Below, one piece after another: positions 6,685-14,300 of a stretch of DNA of 33,712 nucleotides. Source of the stretch: Oscillospiraceae bacterium (lineage in GTDB: Bacteria; Bacillota; Clostridia; Oscillospirales; Ruminococcaceae). Made by a program: the position numbers and the translations under genes. The notes under the pieces are model-generated. The model did not search any database. It saw only the letters and a list, made by a program, of their open reading frames with translations, and was not told the origin of the DNA. The stretch lies in assembly GCA_009777835.1 (NCBI GenBank), contig WRKZ01000015.1, positions 1 to 33,712 on the forward strand, read 5' to 3'. Position 1 is the stretch's first letter; each line of letters opens with the position of its first letter.

Positions 6685-7694
6685 GCAATATATTTGTTCT
6701 GGGTTGCGGATTCGGTACGGCATTGTCGGTTTTGTGGGATAAAGCGGGACACAAGGTCACGGCATATTCGAAGTTTGCGCGGGAAATCGAAGATATAAAA
6801 CGTCATCGTGAGCAGGCGAAACTGCTACCGGGGGTGAGAATCCCCGAAAGCATTGACTTCACCACCGATATAACTCGTGCCGCCGAAGCCGATATAATCG
6901 TATTTGCGGTACCATCGAAGTTTATCGGCAGTGTCGCCGAAGAGGTCGCGCCGTATATCGCGAAAAATGCCGTTGCAGTCAGTGTCAGCAAAGGATTCGC
7001 CGAGTGTGCCTGCGGTGACACCATCATCTGTCGGCTTTCGGAAATAATCGGAATACACGTCGTAAATCCGATTGTAGTCTTGACCGGGCCGTGTCATGCC
7101 GAAGAAGTCGGCAGGGGGATTCCCACAACGGTGGTGGCGGCAGGTTTAGACGGAAATGCGGCACGATATATTCAAGAGACATTGCAAACCCCGACTTTTC
7201 GGGTGTATATGAATGACGACATCGTCGGTTGCGAACTTGGCGGCGCATTAAAGAACCCCATCGCCCTCTGTTGCGGAATCACAAAGGGAATGGGGCTGGG
7301 CGACAATTCTTCTGCGGCGATTATGACCCGGGGGTTAGCTGAAATCAAACGGTTAGGGACGGCACTCGGCGCGAAATGGCAGACCTTCACGGGGTTAGCC
7401 GGGGTGGGGGATTTAATCGTGACCTGCACCTCCCGACACTCACGGAATTTCCGTGCGGGACTGCTAATCGGTGAGGGTGTGTCGGCGGCGGAAGCGGTGG
7501 AACAAGTCGGGACGGTTGAGGGGTATGAATGTGTCAAGACCGTCTTGAAACTCGCCCGGGAAAAAGACGTGGAAGTGCCTATATTCGCACAGTTGTATAA
7601 AGTCTGCTACGAGGGACTCCCCCCGAAAGAGGCGTTGAGGGTTCTGATGGAACGCCCGCAACGCCACGAATCGGAAGAGTTCTGGAGTTTCTGA
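6681..7694 (+). CDS. gpsA: NAD(P)-dependent glycerol-3-phosphate dehydrogenase GpsA
   Basis: GpsA reduces dihydroxyacetone phosphate to sn-glycerol-3-phosphate. The 337-aa protein begins with a Rossmann motif (VLGCGFGTAL). It has the CHAEEVGRGIPTTVV motif, where the family usually has a Ser in GPSHAEE, so a Ser-to-Cys change is visible. It also has the catalytic ALKNPIAL region and the KGMGLGDNSSAAI loop. The start is GTG 6681 behind AAAGGAG and overlaps the plsY stop by four bases (GTGA). Confidence 0.93.
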   Translation: MSNIFVLGCGFGTALSVLWDKAGHKVTAYSKFAREIEDIKRHREQAKLLPGVRIPESIDFTTDITRAAEADIIVFAVPSKFIGSVAEEVAPYIAKNAVAVSVSKGFAECACGDTIICRLSEIIGIHVVNPIVVLTGPCHAEEVGRGIPTTVVAAGLDGNAARYIQETLQTPTFRVYMNDDIVGCELGGALKNPIALCCGITKGMGLGDNSSAAIMTRGLAEIKRLGTALGAKWQTFTGLAGVGDLIVTCTSRHSRNFRAGLLIGEGVSAAEAVEQVGTVEGYECVKTVLKLAREKDVEVPIFAQLYKVCYEGLPPKEALRVLMERPQRHESEEFWSF

Positions 7695-7700
7695 AAACTT

Positions 7701-7727
7701 GCAAGATTCGCAAGACTCGCAAGATTC
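7701..7727. repeat. three tandem 9-bp repeats
   Basis: The unit GCAAGAYTC occurs three times without a gap, directly after the gpsA stop and before the convergent spoIIR end. There is no evident hairpin with a U-run, so the convergent pair lacks a clear terminator. Confidence 0.7.
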
Positions 7728-7731
7728 ACGC

Positions 7732-8325
7732 TTATCTGAATAAGCCTGTCATTAATTCAAAGATGGCGAATTTAATTCGCGGGTTATCTGAATTGGTTTC
7801 GGGCAGATTAATAACAGGTGCGGCTTGTGATTCACTACAAGCGGGCAGGCACAGCAACGGAAACATCACGCACCACCAGTTCTCGCCCTCACCCGCCCCG
7901 ATTGTGATTCGTAAAGCGGTATAGTTTCCCGCGGGGAGGGTAACGTTTTCGTATTTGCGGGTAGTGAAATACATCTCGGTTATTTCGGCGGTAATTGCCT
8001 TATCGTACCCGCTTTCGTATGCGAATCCCTGTGCCGCCGCTTGAATCTGCGGCAGTAACTCGGTTCCGACCGCAACCGCCGACTCCAGCGTGTCGCACCC
8101 CTGCAGTTCATGTGCGAAATTAGCGAGGATATAATCCCGCAGTTCCAGTTTGAAGTCTTGGTCCTCTGCCGAGTCCGATTCGGCTATGATGTGCAGACGC
8201 AGTACCCCCTCCGGAATTCGTTCGCACTCATCGGCGAAGGCATTGAACGCGGCGATTAAAACGGCAACGACAGTCCCGCAGAGCATGGCTAACGCCAAAG
8301 AATGATTTTTAAGTAAGATTTTCAT
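7732..8325 (-). CDS. spoIIR: stage II sporulation protein R
   Basis: SpoIIR is exported from the forespore and activates SpoIIGA, the protease that processes pro-sigma-E in the mother cell. The protein of about 197 aa has an N-terminal membrane or signal segment (ALAMLCGTVVAVLIAAFNAFA), then the family hallmark VLRLHIIAESDSAEDQDFK and, further on, GEGENWWCVMFPLLC. The start is ATG 8325 behind AAAGGAA; a longer in-frame start at 8346 lacks a ribosome-binding site. A GGGGG-N5-CCCCC hairpin lies in its 5' region. No forespore-specific promoter could be identified with confidence. Confidence 0.9.
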   Translation of the reverse strand: MKILLKNHSLALAMLCGTVVAVLIAAFNAFADECERIPEGVLRLHIIAESDSAEDQDFKLELRDYILANFAHELQGCDTLESAVAVGTELLPQIQAAAQGFAYESGYDKAITAEITEMYFTTRKYENVTLPAGNYTALRITIGAGEGENWWCVMFPLLCLPACSESQAAPVINLPETNSDNPRIKFAIFELMTGLFR

Positions 8326-8344
8326 AATAATTCCTTTCTGTTTC

Positions 8345-8367
8345 AAATGGGGGATTCTCCCCCAAAA
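8345..8367. repeat. family A hairpin element (GGGGGATTCTCCCCC), copy 1
   Basis: A perfect 5-bp G/C stem with the loop ATTCT (8349-8363) is flanked by A+T-rich arms. The same core is found at 9124, 17487, 17518, 17583, 31585, 33614 and 33678. Here it sits between the divergent spoIIR and sigma-factor genes, in the likely spoIIR leader. Confidence 0.75.
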
Positions 8368-8441
8368 TTTCCTGTTGAAATCCTGTTAAAATCAGTTTTG
8401 GCTAAAATTTCCGTTTTATTCAGGCAGAAATTTAACAAATC

Positions 8442-8470
8442 TTGAAACTTTTTTCGGAAAATATTATACT
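8442..8470 (+). promoter_or_regulatory. promoter of the sigma-factor gene
   Basis: TTGAAA (8442-8447), 17 bp and TATACT (8465-8470) form a good vegetative promoter about 10 bp ahead of the AGGAGG ribosome-binding site of the downstream gene. The housekeeping type of sequence suggests constitutive rather than autoregulated transcription. Confidence 0.7.
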
Positions 8471-8498
8471 ACTAATAGTGAGGAGGCTTTTGAATGAC

Positions 8499-9110
8499 AT
8501 GAGTATCCAAAACAATCTCGAAAACGCCCCCAAAAACAGAAAAGAGCCTAAAAAGGGCATTAACCGTGACTGTGAGCAGCTCGACTACTATTTTAACCGG
8601 ATTTATTCCGAGACGGTTGCACCGGTTTCGCGGTTTGTTACTTCTAAATGCGCCAACATCCTTGATGTTGAAGATATTCTGCAAAACATATACGCGCGCT
8701 TTTTCCGTCGGATTACGAAAAAGGGTCACGAAGACATCGATTGCCCGGAAGCGTTCTTAATCAACCTGGCTAAGTTTGAATGTAAGAACTATTTCAACGG
8801 ACTGAAGAAACATTCATCGGTGACATCTTTTACTGATTTCTCCGACGAACAAATGCACGAAATTGAAGCTGAAATGTCCAGGAACTCCGGACAGCTTGAA
8901 GAAGTCCTTTGCAATGAGATGCTGGCACGGCAGATTTTCGAAGACATCGCGAACCATGACGCACTAACCGGGAAAATCTTTTACCTGCACTTTGTCTGCG
9001 ACAGAAAGCTCGACGAAATCGCAAAGGATTTATCGCTAAATCTGTCAACCGTCAAGAATAAACTGTATCGAATGATTGAACGCCAGAAAAAACGCTTCGG
9101 CATTAGCTGA
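8499..9110 (+). CDS. sigma-70 family (ECF-like) RNA polymerase sigma factor
   Basis: The protein has about 203 aa. Region 2 lies near VEDILQNIYARFFRRI, and region 4 is EIAKDLSLNLSTVKNKLYRMIERQKKRF at the C-terminus, a helix-turn-helix typical of ECF factors. The linker is longer than average and the first 30 residues are basic. The start is ATG 8499 behind AGGAGG with 12-nt spacing; TTG 8490 is too close to it. The next gene encodes a single-pass membrane protein, the usual arrangement for a sigma/anti-sigma pair. The target regulon is unknown. Confidence 0.8.
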   Translation: MSIQNNLENAPKNRKEPKKGINRDCEQLDYYFNRIYSETVAPVSRFVTSKCANILDVEDILQNIYARFFRRITKKGHEDIDCPEAFLINLAKFECKNYFNGLKKHSSVTSFTDFSDEQMHEIEAEMSRNSGQLEEVLCNEMLARQIFEDIANHDALTGKIFYLHFVCDRKLDEIAKDLSLNLSTVKNKLYRMIERQKKRFGIS

Positions 9111-9123
9111 GATGTGGCAATTT

Positions 9124-9169
9124 GGGGGAGAATCCCCCATTATAAACAAAAATCCCCCATTATAAACAA
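9124..9169. repeat. family A hairpin element plus a 19-bp direct repeat
   Basis: GGGGGAGAATCCCCC (9124-9138) is followed by two copies of AATCCCCCATTATAAACAA at 9131-9149 and 9151-9169. The second copy lacks the G-rich arm. It lies between the sigma factor and its partner, just before the partner's AAGGAGGA site, where a stem could tune relative expression. Confidence 0.7.
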
Positions 9170-9185
9170 GAAGGAGGACGTTTTT

Positions 9186-10790
9186 ATGAACAGAAAAGAC
9201 TTTTATAAAGAGCTGATGAAAGAATATACGTTTGATTCGGCAAAAGTGCGTCGATTCGCCAAACGTTCCTCCGCGAAGGGCGTTCGGGTTTCGGTTAAAC
9301 GGTGGTGGCACGTCCCGTCAACCGTTGCGGTTGCGGCGGCATCCCTCGCTTTGGGGACGTTTACGTTTTTCTATAACTGGAACATAGGCTCACCTATTCC
9401 CGTGACACCGCCGTTTTTACAAAACGGTGAAGTAGTGGATTCACCCGAGAAAGCACACCTCGCTAAGATGAGTTTTTCGTCGCAGACGTTGTACCTGTCT
9501 TTCGGGAATCCCGTGACTTTGCGGGAAATCGAGAACACGCTGTACACCATTTCGGACACCGGAAATATCGTGCTTGAGGAAGTGTATGTCGTTGATGACT
9601 CCACCGAAAACGGCGGATTCGTTGCTGTGTCGGTGTCGGATTTCTCGAAAATCCGAAACGATTCATCACCGAAAATCGTTGCCGCAAAGGTCTCCGCACC
9701 GGGACGGTTAATCGACGAGATTGAACGTCAATCGGAAATAGAAAACGTGTTCATCGCGAGTGAAGGTGTCGGTACGTATGAGTTTATTCCGTCCGCCGTT
9801 CACGAATCTACCGCCGCCGTTACCGGCGCGGTAAGCGAACCGGTTTCGACCGAACCCAACCCGATTGATTCGGTTCCGATTGAAAAGTTGCTCAACTTGA
9901 ACATCAGCAGGGTAGCGGAAGCACGTTTCTTGGACGACACGCATTTCACGGTCATCACGCCGGAATCGGCTATGCTGTATCAAATCGGTGTGTCGGGCGA
10001 AGATGAATCCAAACCGGAAATCCTCCCGATTAGCGAGTTCGCGTTGCAAAGTCACCGAACAAGATTCTCGGCTACAGGTGACTCGGCGTTAATCAGCGGG
10101 GTTGAATCGCTCGGTGCGAAACGCAGGATTCTGCTACTCGCCGACGGTAAGACCGGAACCCTCGAAAACGTCGATATAAGCGGAATACTGACCCAAAATG
10201 ACGAACTGGTCTTCGCCTTTTATGACGATATAAACGAAAGAATCATTGCAAGAACGCGTTCATCGGGGCTTAGTTCGGTTTATATAATGGACAGAAACGA
10301 CCCGAACACGGCGAAACCAATCCTGCAAGAGAAATCCGATGCGGTAGTTCTCGCTTTGAACGGAAACGCACTCTACTATGCCGAATCCAACGATGTGTAT
10401 CGTTACGACTTTACCGATGACTCTTCGGTATTGCTGTACGCTTTCAGTGAATACTTCCTCGGTGCGGATGAATCGGTCAGCTTTGAACGTAATTTCGATT
10501 TATCGGGGTTCGTGGTCAATTACAACGGCGGACGGACTGCGCGGGTGTTCTCGGCAGGAACCGAAACGTTGAGTCTCCCGGCGGAGGTTGCGGGCGGATT
10601 GATTTTCCACAGAAATTCTACCGATTTGCTGAACGACGGCGAAAATTTCTACAAGCTAGCGGGAGAGAAATCCGATTCGCTTGAAATCTATACCGGTACT
10701 CCGACAACAGTCGGCGAAAAATCCGCATCGACTTTATATTCGGTTTTTGAAATCACCGATAAAAGCGTTAGGATTCTTTTAAAAAATTAA
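9186..10790 (+). CDS. single-pass membrane protein, probable anti-sigma factor with a large beta-rich outer domain
   Basis: This 534-aa protein has a basic cytoplasmic N-terminus of about 45 residues, one transmembrane helix (STVAVAAASLALGTFTFFYNW) and about 450 outer residues. Parts of the outer domain alternate short strands and turns, as in beta-propeller blades (VYIMDRNDPNTAKPIL, NALYYAESNDVYRYDF). ATG 9186 follows GGAGG; an earlier in-frame start at 9114 overlaps the hairpin and is not likely. Position right behind a sigma factor suggests it sequesters that factor. No classic zinc-type anti-sigma motif (HxxxCxxC) is seen, so the pairing is inferred from context. Confidence 0.6.
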   Translation: MNRKDFYKELMKEYTFDSAKVRRFAKRSSAKGVRVSVKRWWHVPSTVAVAAASLALGTFTFFYNWNIGSPIPVTPPFLQNGEVVDSPEKAHLAKMSFSSQTLYLSFGNPVTLREIENTLYTISDTGNIVLEEVYVVDDSTENGGFVAVSVSDFSKIRNDSSPKIVAAKVSAPGRLIDEIERQSEIENVFIASEGVGTYEFIPSAVHESTAAVTGAVSEPVSTEPNPIDSVPIEKLLNLNISRVAEARFLDDTHFTVITPESAMLYQIGVSGEDESKPEILPISEFALQSHRTRFSATGDSALISGVESLGAKRRILLLADGKTGTLENVDISGILTQNDELVFAFYDDINERIIARTRSSGLSSVYIMDRNDPNTAKPILQEKSDAVVLALNGNALYYAESNDVYRYDFTDDSSVLLYAFSEYFLGADESVSFERNFDLSGFVVNYNGGRTARVFSAGTETLSLPAEVAGGLIFHRNSTDLLNDGENFYKLAGEKSDSLEIYTGTPTTVGEKSASTLYSVFEITDKSVRILLKN

Positions 10791-10986
10791 GCAAAACAAG
10801 GGCTTTAAATGAGGGAATTCATTTCCCTCATTTAAGCCTGACGAAAAAGCAAAACAAGGGCTTTAAATGAGGGAATTCATTTCCCTCATTTAAGCCTGAC
10901 GAAAAAAGCAAAACAAGGGCTTTAAATGAGGGAAAAAGCAAAACAAGAAATAAAAGAATGAGGGGATTTATTCCCCTCATTTTTTT
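10791..10986 (+). repeat. tandem hairpin repeats (58-59 bp units) ending in a strong terminator
   Basis: Units at 10791-10848 and 10849-10907 are nearly identical, followed by a partial unit from 10908. Each starts GCAAAACAAGGGCTTTAAA and holds an 11-bp stem (AAATGAGGGAA / TTCCCTCATTT). The last piece has a related hairpin at 10957-10981 (AATGAGGGGA / TCCCCTCATT) followed by TTTTTTC, a textbook terminator. The array separates two convergent transcription units. Confidence 0.85.
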
Positions 10987-11002
10987 CTGTTTTCTAAGCC
11001 TT

Positions 11003-11668
11003 TCAAATAGCGAAATGTTCCAGAGCGTGTTTCGCCGCCTGCTGTTGAGCGATTTTTTTGCTTTGACCTTTTCCCGAACCCTTGACTTCGCCGTTTATGA
11101 GTACATCGTAGCAGAAAATCTTTTCATGTGCCGGCCCCGATTCATGGGTGAGTTCATAGAGAATCACGCTGTCGGGGTTTTGCTGGACCATTTCCTGGAG
11201 GGTGGTTTTATAATCCCCCACGATATTCACCGACGTTGTGAGGTTTTTATCCGGGAGGAATCCGACAATGAAATCACGTGCGGAAGACAAGCCTGAATCG
11301 AGATAAATCGCCGCAATCAAAGCCTCGAAAGCGTCCGACAGGATGGATTTTCGGTTACGGCCTCCCGTACGCTCTTCCCCTTTGCTCATCATAATCTGTT
11401 CGCCCAACCCGATTTTCAGCGCGTAATTGTACAATGCTTCTTCACAGACCAGTCCTGCACGGATTTTCGTCAATTGCCCCTCCTTGTGTCCGGGTAATCG
11501 GGAATACAGGTACTCTGCCGAGACCATTGAAAGCACGCTGTCCCCCAGGAATTCCAGGCGTTCGTTACATAAATCGGTTGCGGAAGAATGGGTGAGTGCC
11601 AGTTTCAGAAGGGATTTATTCTTGAAGGAATATCCCATGACTTTTTCGAAATCGTTTTTCATTTTCAC
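11003..11668 (-). CDS. rnc: ribonuclease III
   Basis: RNase III cleaves double-stranded RNA in rRNA and mRNA processing. The 221-aa protein carries the signature NERLEFLGDSVL near residues 35-46, the second catalytic acidic region (ILSDAFEALIAAIYLD) and a C-terminal double-stranded-RNA-binding domain ending in SKKIAQQQAAKHALEHF. GTG 11668 is preferred over ATG 11662 because AAAGG lies 12 nt upstream. It begins 10 nt after the metzincin gene, so it is probably cotranscribed with that exported protein, an unusual partner; smc/ftsY-type neighbours are not present. Confidence 0.93.
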   Translation of the reverse strand: MKMKNDFEKVMGYSFKNKSLLKLALTHSSATDLCNERLEFLGDSVLSMVSAEYLYSRLPGHKEGQLTKIRAGLVCEEALYNYALKIGLGEQIMMSKGEERTGGRNRKSILSDAFEALIAAIYLDSGLSSARDFIVGFLPDKNLTTSVNIVGDYKTTLQEMVQQNPDSVILYELTHESGPAHEKIFCYDVLINGEVKGSGKGQSKKIAQQQAAKHALEHFAI

Positions 11669-11678
11669 TTTAAAGTGG

Positions 11679-13526
11679 CTACCTTTCAGGGGCGTTCGAC
11701 GGGGTGACGAATCGGGTCACGGGTGAACCGTTCTTAACCCAGTTCCAATAATAGCGAATCTGCCAACGGTCATAAGAGCCGAGCGTTGCCGAAGGCGCGT
11801 TACTGCCGGTTGACATTACGGTGCGCAATTCACCGGAGTTGAAGTTCCTGTTACCCTGTCCGTCGGGGGTGATTGTTGCGGGCGGGCGGTCTACTCCCAC
11901 CCCGCCGTAGAAGTCGTACAACCCGAACCCATGCCCGACTTCGTGGGTGATGATGTAGGTGTTTCCGCCGTTCGCCGCACTGATGATATAGTTGTCGCTT
12001 ACCCTTGTTCCCCAATCACCGCCCGCACCACCGCCGAATCCGCGGGTCGCCCAGAGGTACATATCATAACGTGCATGAAGTCCGCCCGGATATTGGTAAT
12101 TTGCAGTTCTGTAATTGGCGAATCTGGATAAACCCGCCGGCGCACTTGCCATGAACGCCTCATGTTGGATTCCGAGAGGGGTAAGGTGATTGTTGTTAAC
12201 CCAGATTTGCTCGTTGGGTTGACGGTCTAAAATCAAGGAAGCATCACTGACCGCCCAACCGATGACCGTCACGGGGATTTCACCGAAAGGCCAATCCTCA
12301 AACCCAATAAGCGGGCGTGTCCACTTGTTGACTTCCTCATGAAGCATAGCCGCAATACGCTGACGTTCGGCTAAAGTTACCGCGCGGTCGGATTCCCAGC
12401 GTACAGCCCAGTTAATTGTTCCGTCACCCGCAAAGATTTGGTCGAAGATGAAGTTGTTCGCCCTGACACTGCCGTTAGCATTGAAGAAAACACGTTCCCC
12501 CGAGTTACGTTCGCCCAGCGGTTCTTCATGACGAACGTTCTTCAGCCAGTCAAAGTTTTCTTTAAAGGCGGCGGGAATATCGTCAAGGGTTTCACGCACA
12601 ACCGGAGTCCAGCGAGCATAAATCACGGTGTTTTCGTTGAATTTAGTACCGTTCGCCCCCGAAATTACCCTTGTTCCGCCACTTTCCCGCGTGAACCAAC
12701 CCGCGAAAGCCCAATCACCGTTTCTCGTCGGGGAAGGCAACGCAGTCATGAGATTTCCGTACGTGTCGGTCTTGCGGGTAGAATTAGCGGGTGAACCTTG
12801 ATAATTCTCATTGAGGATTATTTCGAAACTGCCGTCCGGGGTTGCCGTTGCAGTAGTCGTAGTGGTTGTAATCGGGGTAGTAATCGTGGTAGCCGACGTG
12901 GTAGTCACTCGAGTAGTCGTAGTAGCCGACGTGGTAGTCGCACGAGTAGTCGTGGTAGCCGACGTGGTAGTGCTTGCAGACGTGGTCGTCGCACGAGTAG
13001 TCGTGGTAGCCGACGTGGTAGTGCTTGCAGACGTGGTAGTCACTCGAGTGGTAGTAGTAGCCGACGTGGTAGTGCTTGCAGATGAAGTCGAAGTAGTTTC
13101 GGTATCGGAAACGGTGGAATCGGAAGAATTATACGTACTTTCTTCGATTGAATCGCTCGTATCGGGCACGACATCGACGAGCATGCACCGGTTACAGTAT
13201 CCGTCGGGGTGATTCTTCAGAAAACACTCCATTTTCGCCAGATGTTTCAGCGTTTCGAGTGCGTCGGCTATCGTAGGCTCTTCACCCTTGCTGAAGAAAG
13301 TCGAAGCCGATTTCGCGGCAAGGTTTCCCTCGATAGCGTTAGACATTTTTGCTAAGTACTTGAGGATTTCCAGGGTGTCTGAGATTGTAATCGTGCCGGT
13401 CCCGGTGACATCACCGCAACGATAGGGATAGACAGGATTGCTTTCGGCGGTTGTTGCGGGGAACATCACGAAAAGCGACAACAACATCGCAATCGTCAAC
13501 AGAATAGGGGTTAGTTTCTTTTTCAT
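11679..13526 (-). CDS. secreted metzincin-like metalloprotease with degenerate dockerin-like domain and Thr-repeat linker
   Basis: Order of parts in the 615-aa protein: signal peptide (1-28); a dockerin-like pair of segments starting GDVTGTGTITISDTLEILKYL (38-58) and again near 80-100, with several calcium ligands replaced; a Thr/Ser linker (about 126-230) built of 17-residue units; an InlB/Listeria-Bacteroides-type repeat (about 232-305, ending VIYARW); and a C-terminal protease domain. The domain has HEVGHGFGLYD at 528-538, matching HExxHxxGxxH/D, with a Met-turn-like VMSTGS near 570-575. It should be an exported zinc protease. The start follows AAGGAG. The substrate and any scaffold partner are unknown. 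Confidence 0.8.
   Translation of the reverse strand: MKKKLTPILLTIAMLLSLFVMFPATTAESNPVYPYRCGDVTGTGTITISDTLEILKYLAKMSNAIEGNLAAKSASTFFSKGEEPTIADALETLKHLAKMECFLKNHPDGYCNRCMLVDVVPDTSDSIEESTYNSSDSTVSDTETTSTSSASTTTSATTTTRVTTTSASTTTSATTTTRATTTSASTTTSATTTTRATTTSATTTTRVTTTSATTITTPITTTTTTATATPDGSFEIILNENYQGSPANSTRKTDTYGNLMTALPSPTRNGDWAFAGWFTRESGGTRVISGANGTKFNENTVIYARWTPVVRETLDDIPAAFKENFDWLKNVRHEEPLGERNSGERVFFNANGSVRANNFIFDQIFAGDGTINWAVRWESDRAVTLAERQRIAAMLHEEVNKWTRPLIGFEDWPFGEIPVTVIGWAVSDASLILDRQPNEQIWVNNNHLTPLGIQHEAFMASAPAGLSRFANYRTANYQYPGGLHARYDMYLWATRGFGGGAGGDWGTRVSDNYIISAANGGNTYIITHEVGHGFGLYDFYGGVGVDRPPATITPDGQGNRNFNSGELRTVMSTGSNAPSATLGSYDRWQIRYYWNWVKNGSPVTRFVTPSNAPER
12855..13085 (-). repeat. coding minisatellite for the Thr/Ser linker
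   Basis: GCCGACGTGGTAGT blocks recur at intervals of 33 and 51 bp (for example 12925, 12958, 13009, 13060), encoding 11- and 17-residue units such as TTSASTTTSATTTTRVT. Copy number could vary by slippage. The long Ser/Arg or Val frames on the plus strand here are shadows of this repeat. Confidence 0.8.
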
Positions 13527-13578
13527 GGTGAGACTCCTTGTATATTAAACGACTATATTAGCTTATTGAAAGTAAAGG

Positions 13579-13594
13579 GCAGGGCTTACCCTGC
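13579..13594. promoter_or_regulatory. hairpin in the 5' leader of the metzincin gene
   Basis: GCAGGG-CTTA-CCCTGC is a perfect 6-bp stem with a 4-nt loop inside the roughly 85-nt leader between the promoter at 13618 and the start at 13526. No U-run follows, so an attenuator is not evident; mRNA stability is an alternative. Confidence 0.45.
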
Positions 13595-13617
13595 GGTGTT
13601 ACCTTACATTCCCTACC

Positions 13618-13645
13618 ATTATACCATATAGATTTGCTTTGTCAA
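13618..13645 (-). promoter_or_regulatory. strong promoter of the metzincin-rnc unit
   Basis: On the minus strand TTGACA (13640-13645) and TATAAT (13618-13623) are separated by 16 bp. It is the only good promoter upstream of the metzincin gene and may also serve rnc. Confidence 0.8.
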
Positions 13646-13730
13646 GCGACTTTTTCGATATGTAAACCCCTGCCGAGAGTTCGAACCGCCCCAAATTGTA
13701 CGGACTGCATAAAATCAAGGGAAAAGACTT

Positions 13731-13764
13731 AATCAAACAAGCCTGTCGAATCTCGGCAGGCTTG
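13731..13764. repeat. 34-bp direct repeat, copy 1 (CAAGCCTG hairpin; terminator of the RHH gene)
   Basis: A 34-bp sequence identical to 15142-15175. It contains the hairpin arms CAAGCCTGTCGA / TCGGCAGGCTTG around ATC. On the minus strand it follows the stop of the ribbon-helix-helix gene and is followed by TTTGATT, so it can work as a terminator. The two copies bound a small accessory cassette. Confidence 0.85.
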
Positions 13765-13784
13765 CTGATTCCGTTACGCCTCAA

Positions 13785-13967
13785 TTACTCGTCATTCGAC
13801 AAGTGCAGCAGGGCGAAGTCAATACACTGCATGATAAACTCGTTCCTGCTTATGTCAGATTGCGTTGCCAGTTTATCAATCAATTCCAGCTTTTCCACGC
13901 CAACCCGAAGCGAAATCAAGATTTTCTCGGCCTTTACGGGTCTGAATTCTGTTGGTTTGAATCCCAT
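13785..13967 (-). CDS. ribbon-helix-helix (CopG/MetJ-type) DNA-binding protein
   Basis: This 60-aa protein has the short beta strand KILISLRVG followed by VEKLELIDKLATQSDISRNE and a second helix (FIMQCIDFALLHLS), the layout of RHH repressors and many antitoxins. The start is taken at ATG 13967 behind a GGTGAT sequence; an in-frame ATG 12 nt upstream is less likely. No toxin gene is adjacent in the same direction, so it may instead regulate the divergent transcripts. The shared intergenic region is very A+T-rich. Confidence 0.7.
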   Translation of the reverse strand: MGFKPTEFRPVKAEKILISLRVGVEKLELIDKLATQSDISRNEFIMQCIDFALLHLSNDE

Positions 13968-14022
13968 ATATATCACCATCCTATATATTAATTATACTCT
14001 AAAATATATTTAAAAATATATA

Positions 14023-14051
14023 TTGATTTTTGATATATTATATGATATAAT
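14023..14051 (+). promoter_or_regulatory. promoter of the 52-aa gene in an A+T-rich divergent region
   Basis: TTGATT (14023-14028), 17 bp and TATAAT (14046-14051). On the opposite strand TATAAT at 13991-13996 may serve the RHH gene but has no good -35. Repeated TATATATT tracts between them could be operator sites for the RHH protein. Confidence 0.65.
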
Positions 14052-14079
14052 ATAAAAAACGAAAAGAGGGTTTTTAACC

Positions 14080-14238
14080 ATGGATTACAAACAGATATAC
14101 TACGAAACGTTTAACGCAATCACCGATATAATCGAACAGTTGAAGGCACTTCAAGCGCAAATGGAAGAAGCGGTTATTTCAGATGAGACGAATTCGGGGG
14201 GAGGAATGAAGACGGCGGATTCAAGCGAATCCTGTTGA
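14080..14238 (+). CDS. 52-aa hypothetical protein
   Basis: The ORF starts ATG with GAGGG 9 nt upstream and follows a good promoter. The N-terminal 33 residues (MDYKQIYYETFNAITDIIEQ and on) form one amphipathic helix with hydrophobic spacing suited to a coiled coil; the tail is polar with GGG. I recall similar short helical proteins as unannotated ORFs in Clostridia, but no function is known to me. It is divergent from the RHH gene, and the next gene's promoter overlaps its stop codon. Confidence 0.6.
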   Translation: MDYKQIYYETFNAITDIIEQLKALQAQMEEAVISDETNSGGGMKTADSSESC

Positions 14239-14263
14239 CTTTTCGGTTTAAGTCTGGTATAAT
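14235..14263 (+). promoter_or_regulatory. promoter of the membrane-anchored protein gene
   Basis: TTGACT (14235-14240), 17 bp and TATAAT (14258-14263). The -35 box includes the stop codon of the 52-aa ORF, so the following gene has its own promoter rather than depending only on read-through. Confidence 0.8.
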
Positions 14264-14300
14264 GACAGCAATATGAAGCACAGAGAGGAAATATAAACAT

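Noticed and set aside
12798-13212. Long plus-strand Ser/Arg and Val-rich frames opposite the metzincin linker
   Set aside because: They are shadows of the Thr-repeat DNA. The minus strand has a signal peptide, a recognisable domain order and a promoter.
13665-13690. TTCGAAC sequence resembling a tRNA T-loop
   Set aside because: The flanking bases do not form a T-stem and no other tRNA arm is nearby.
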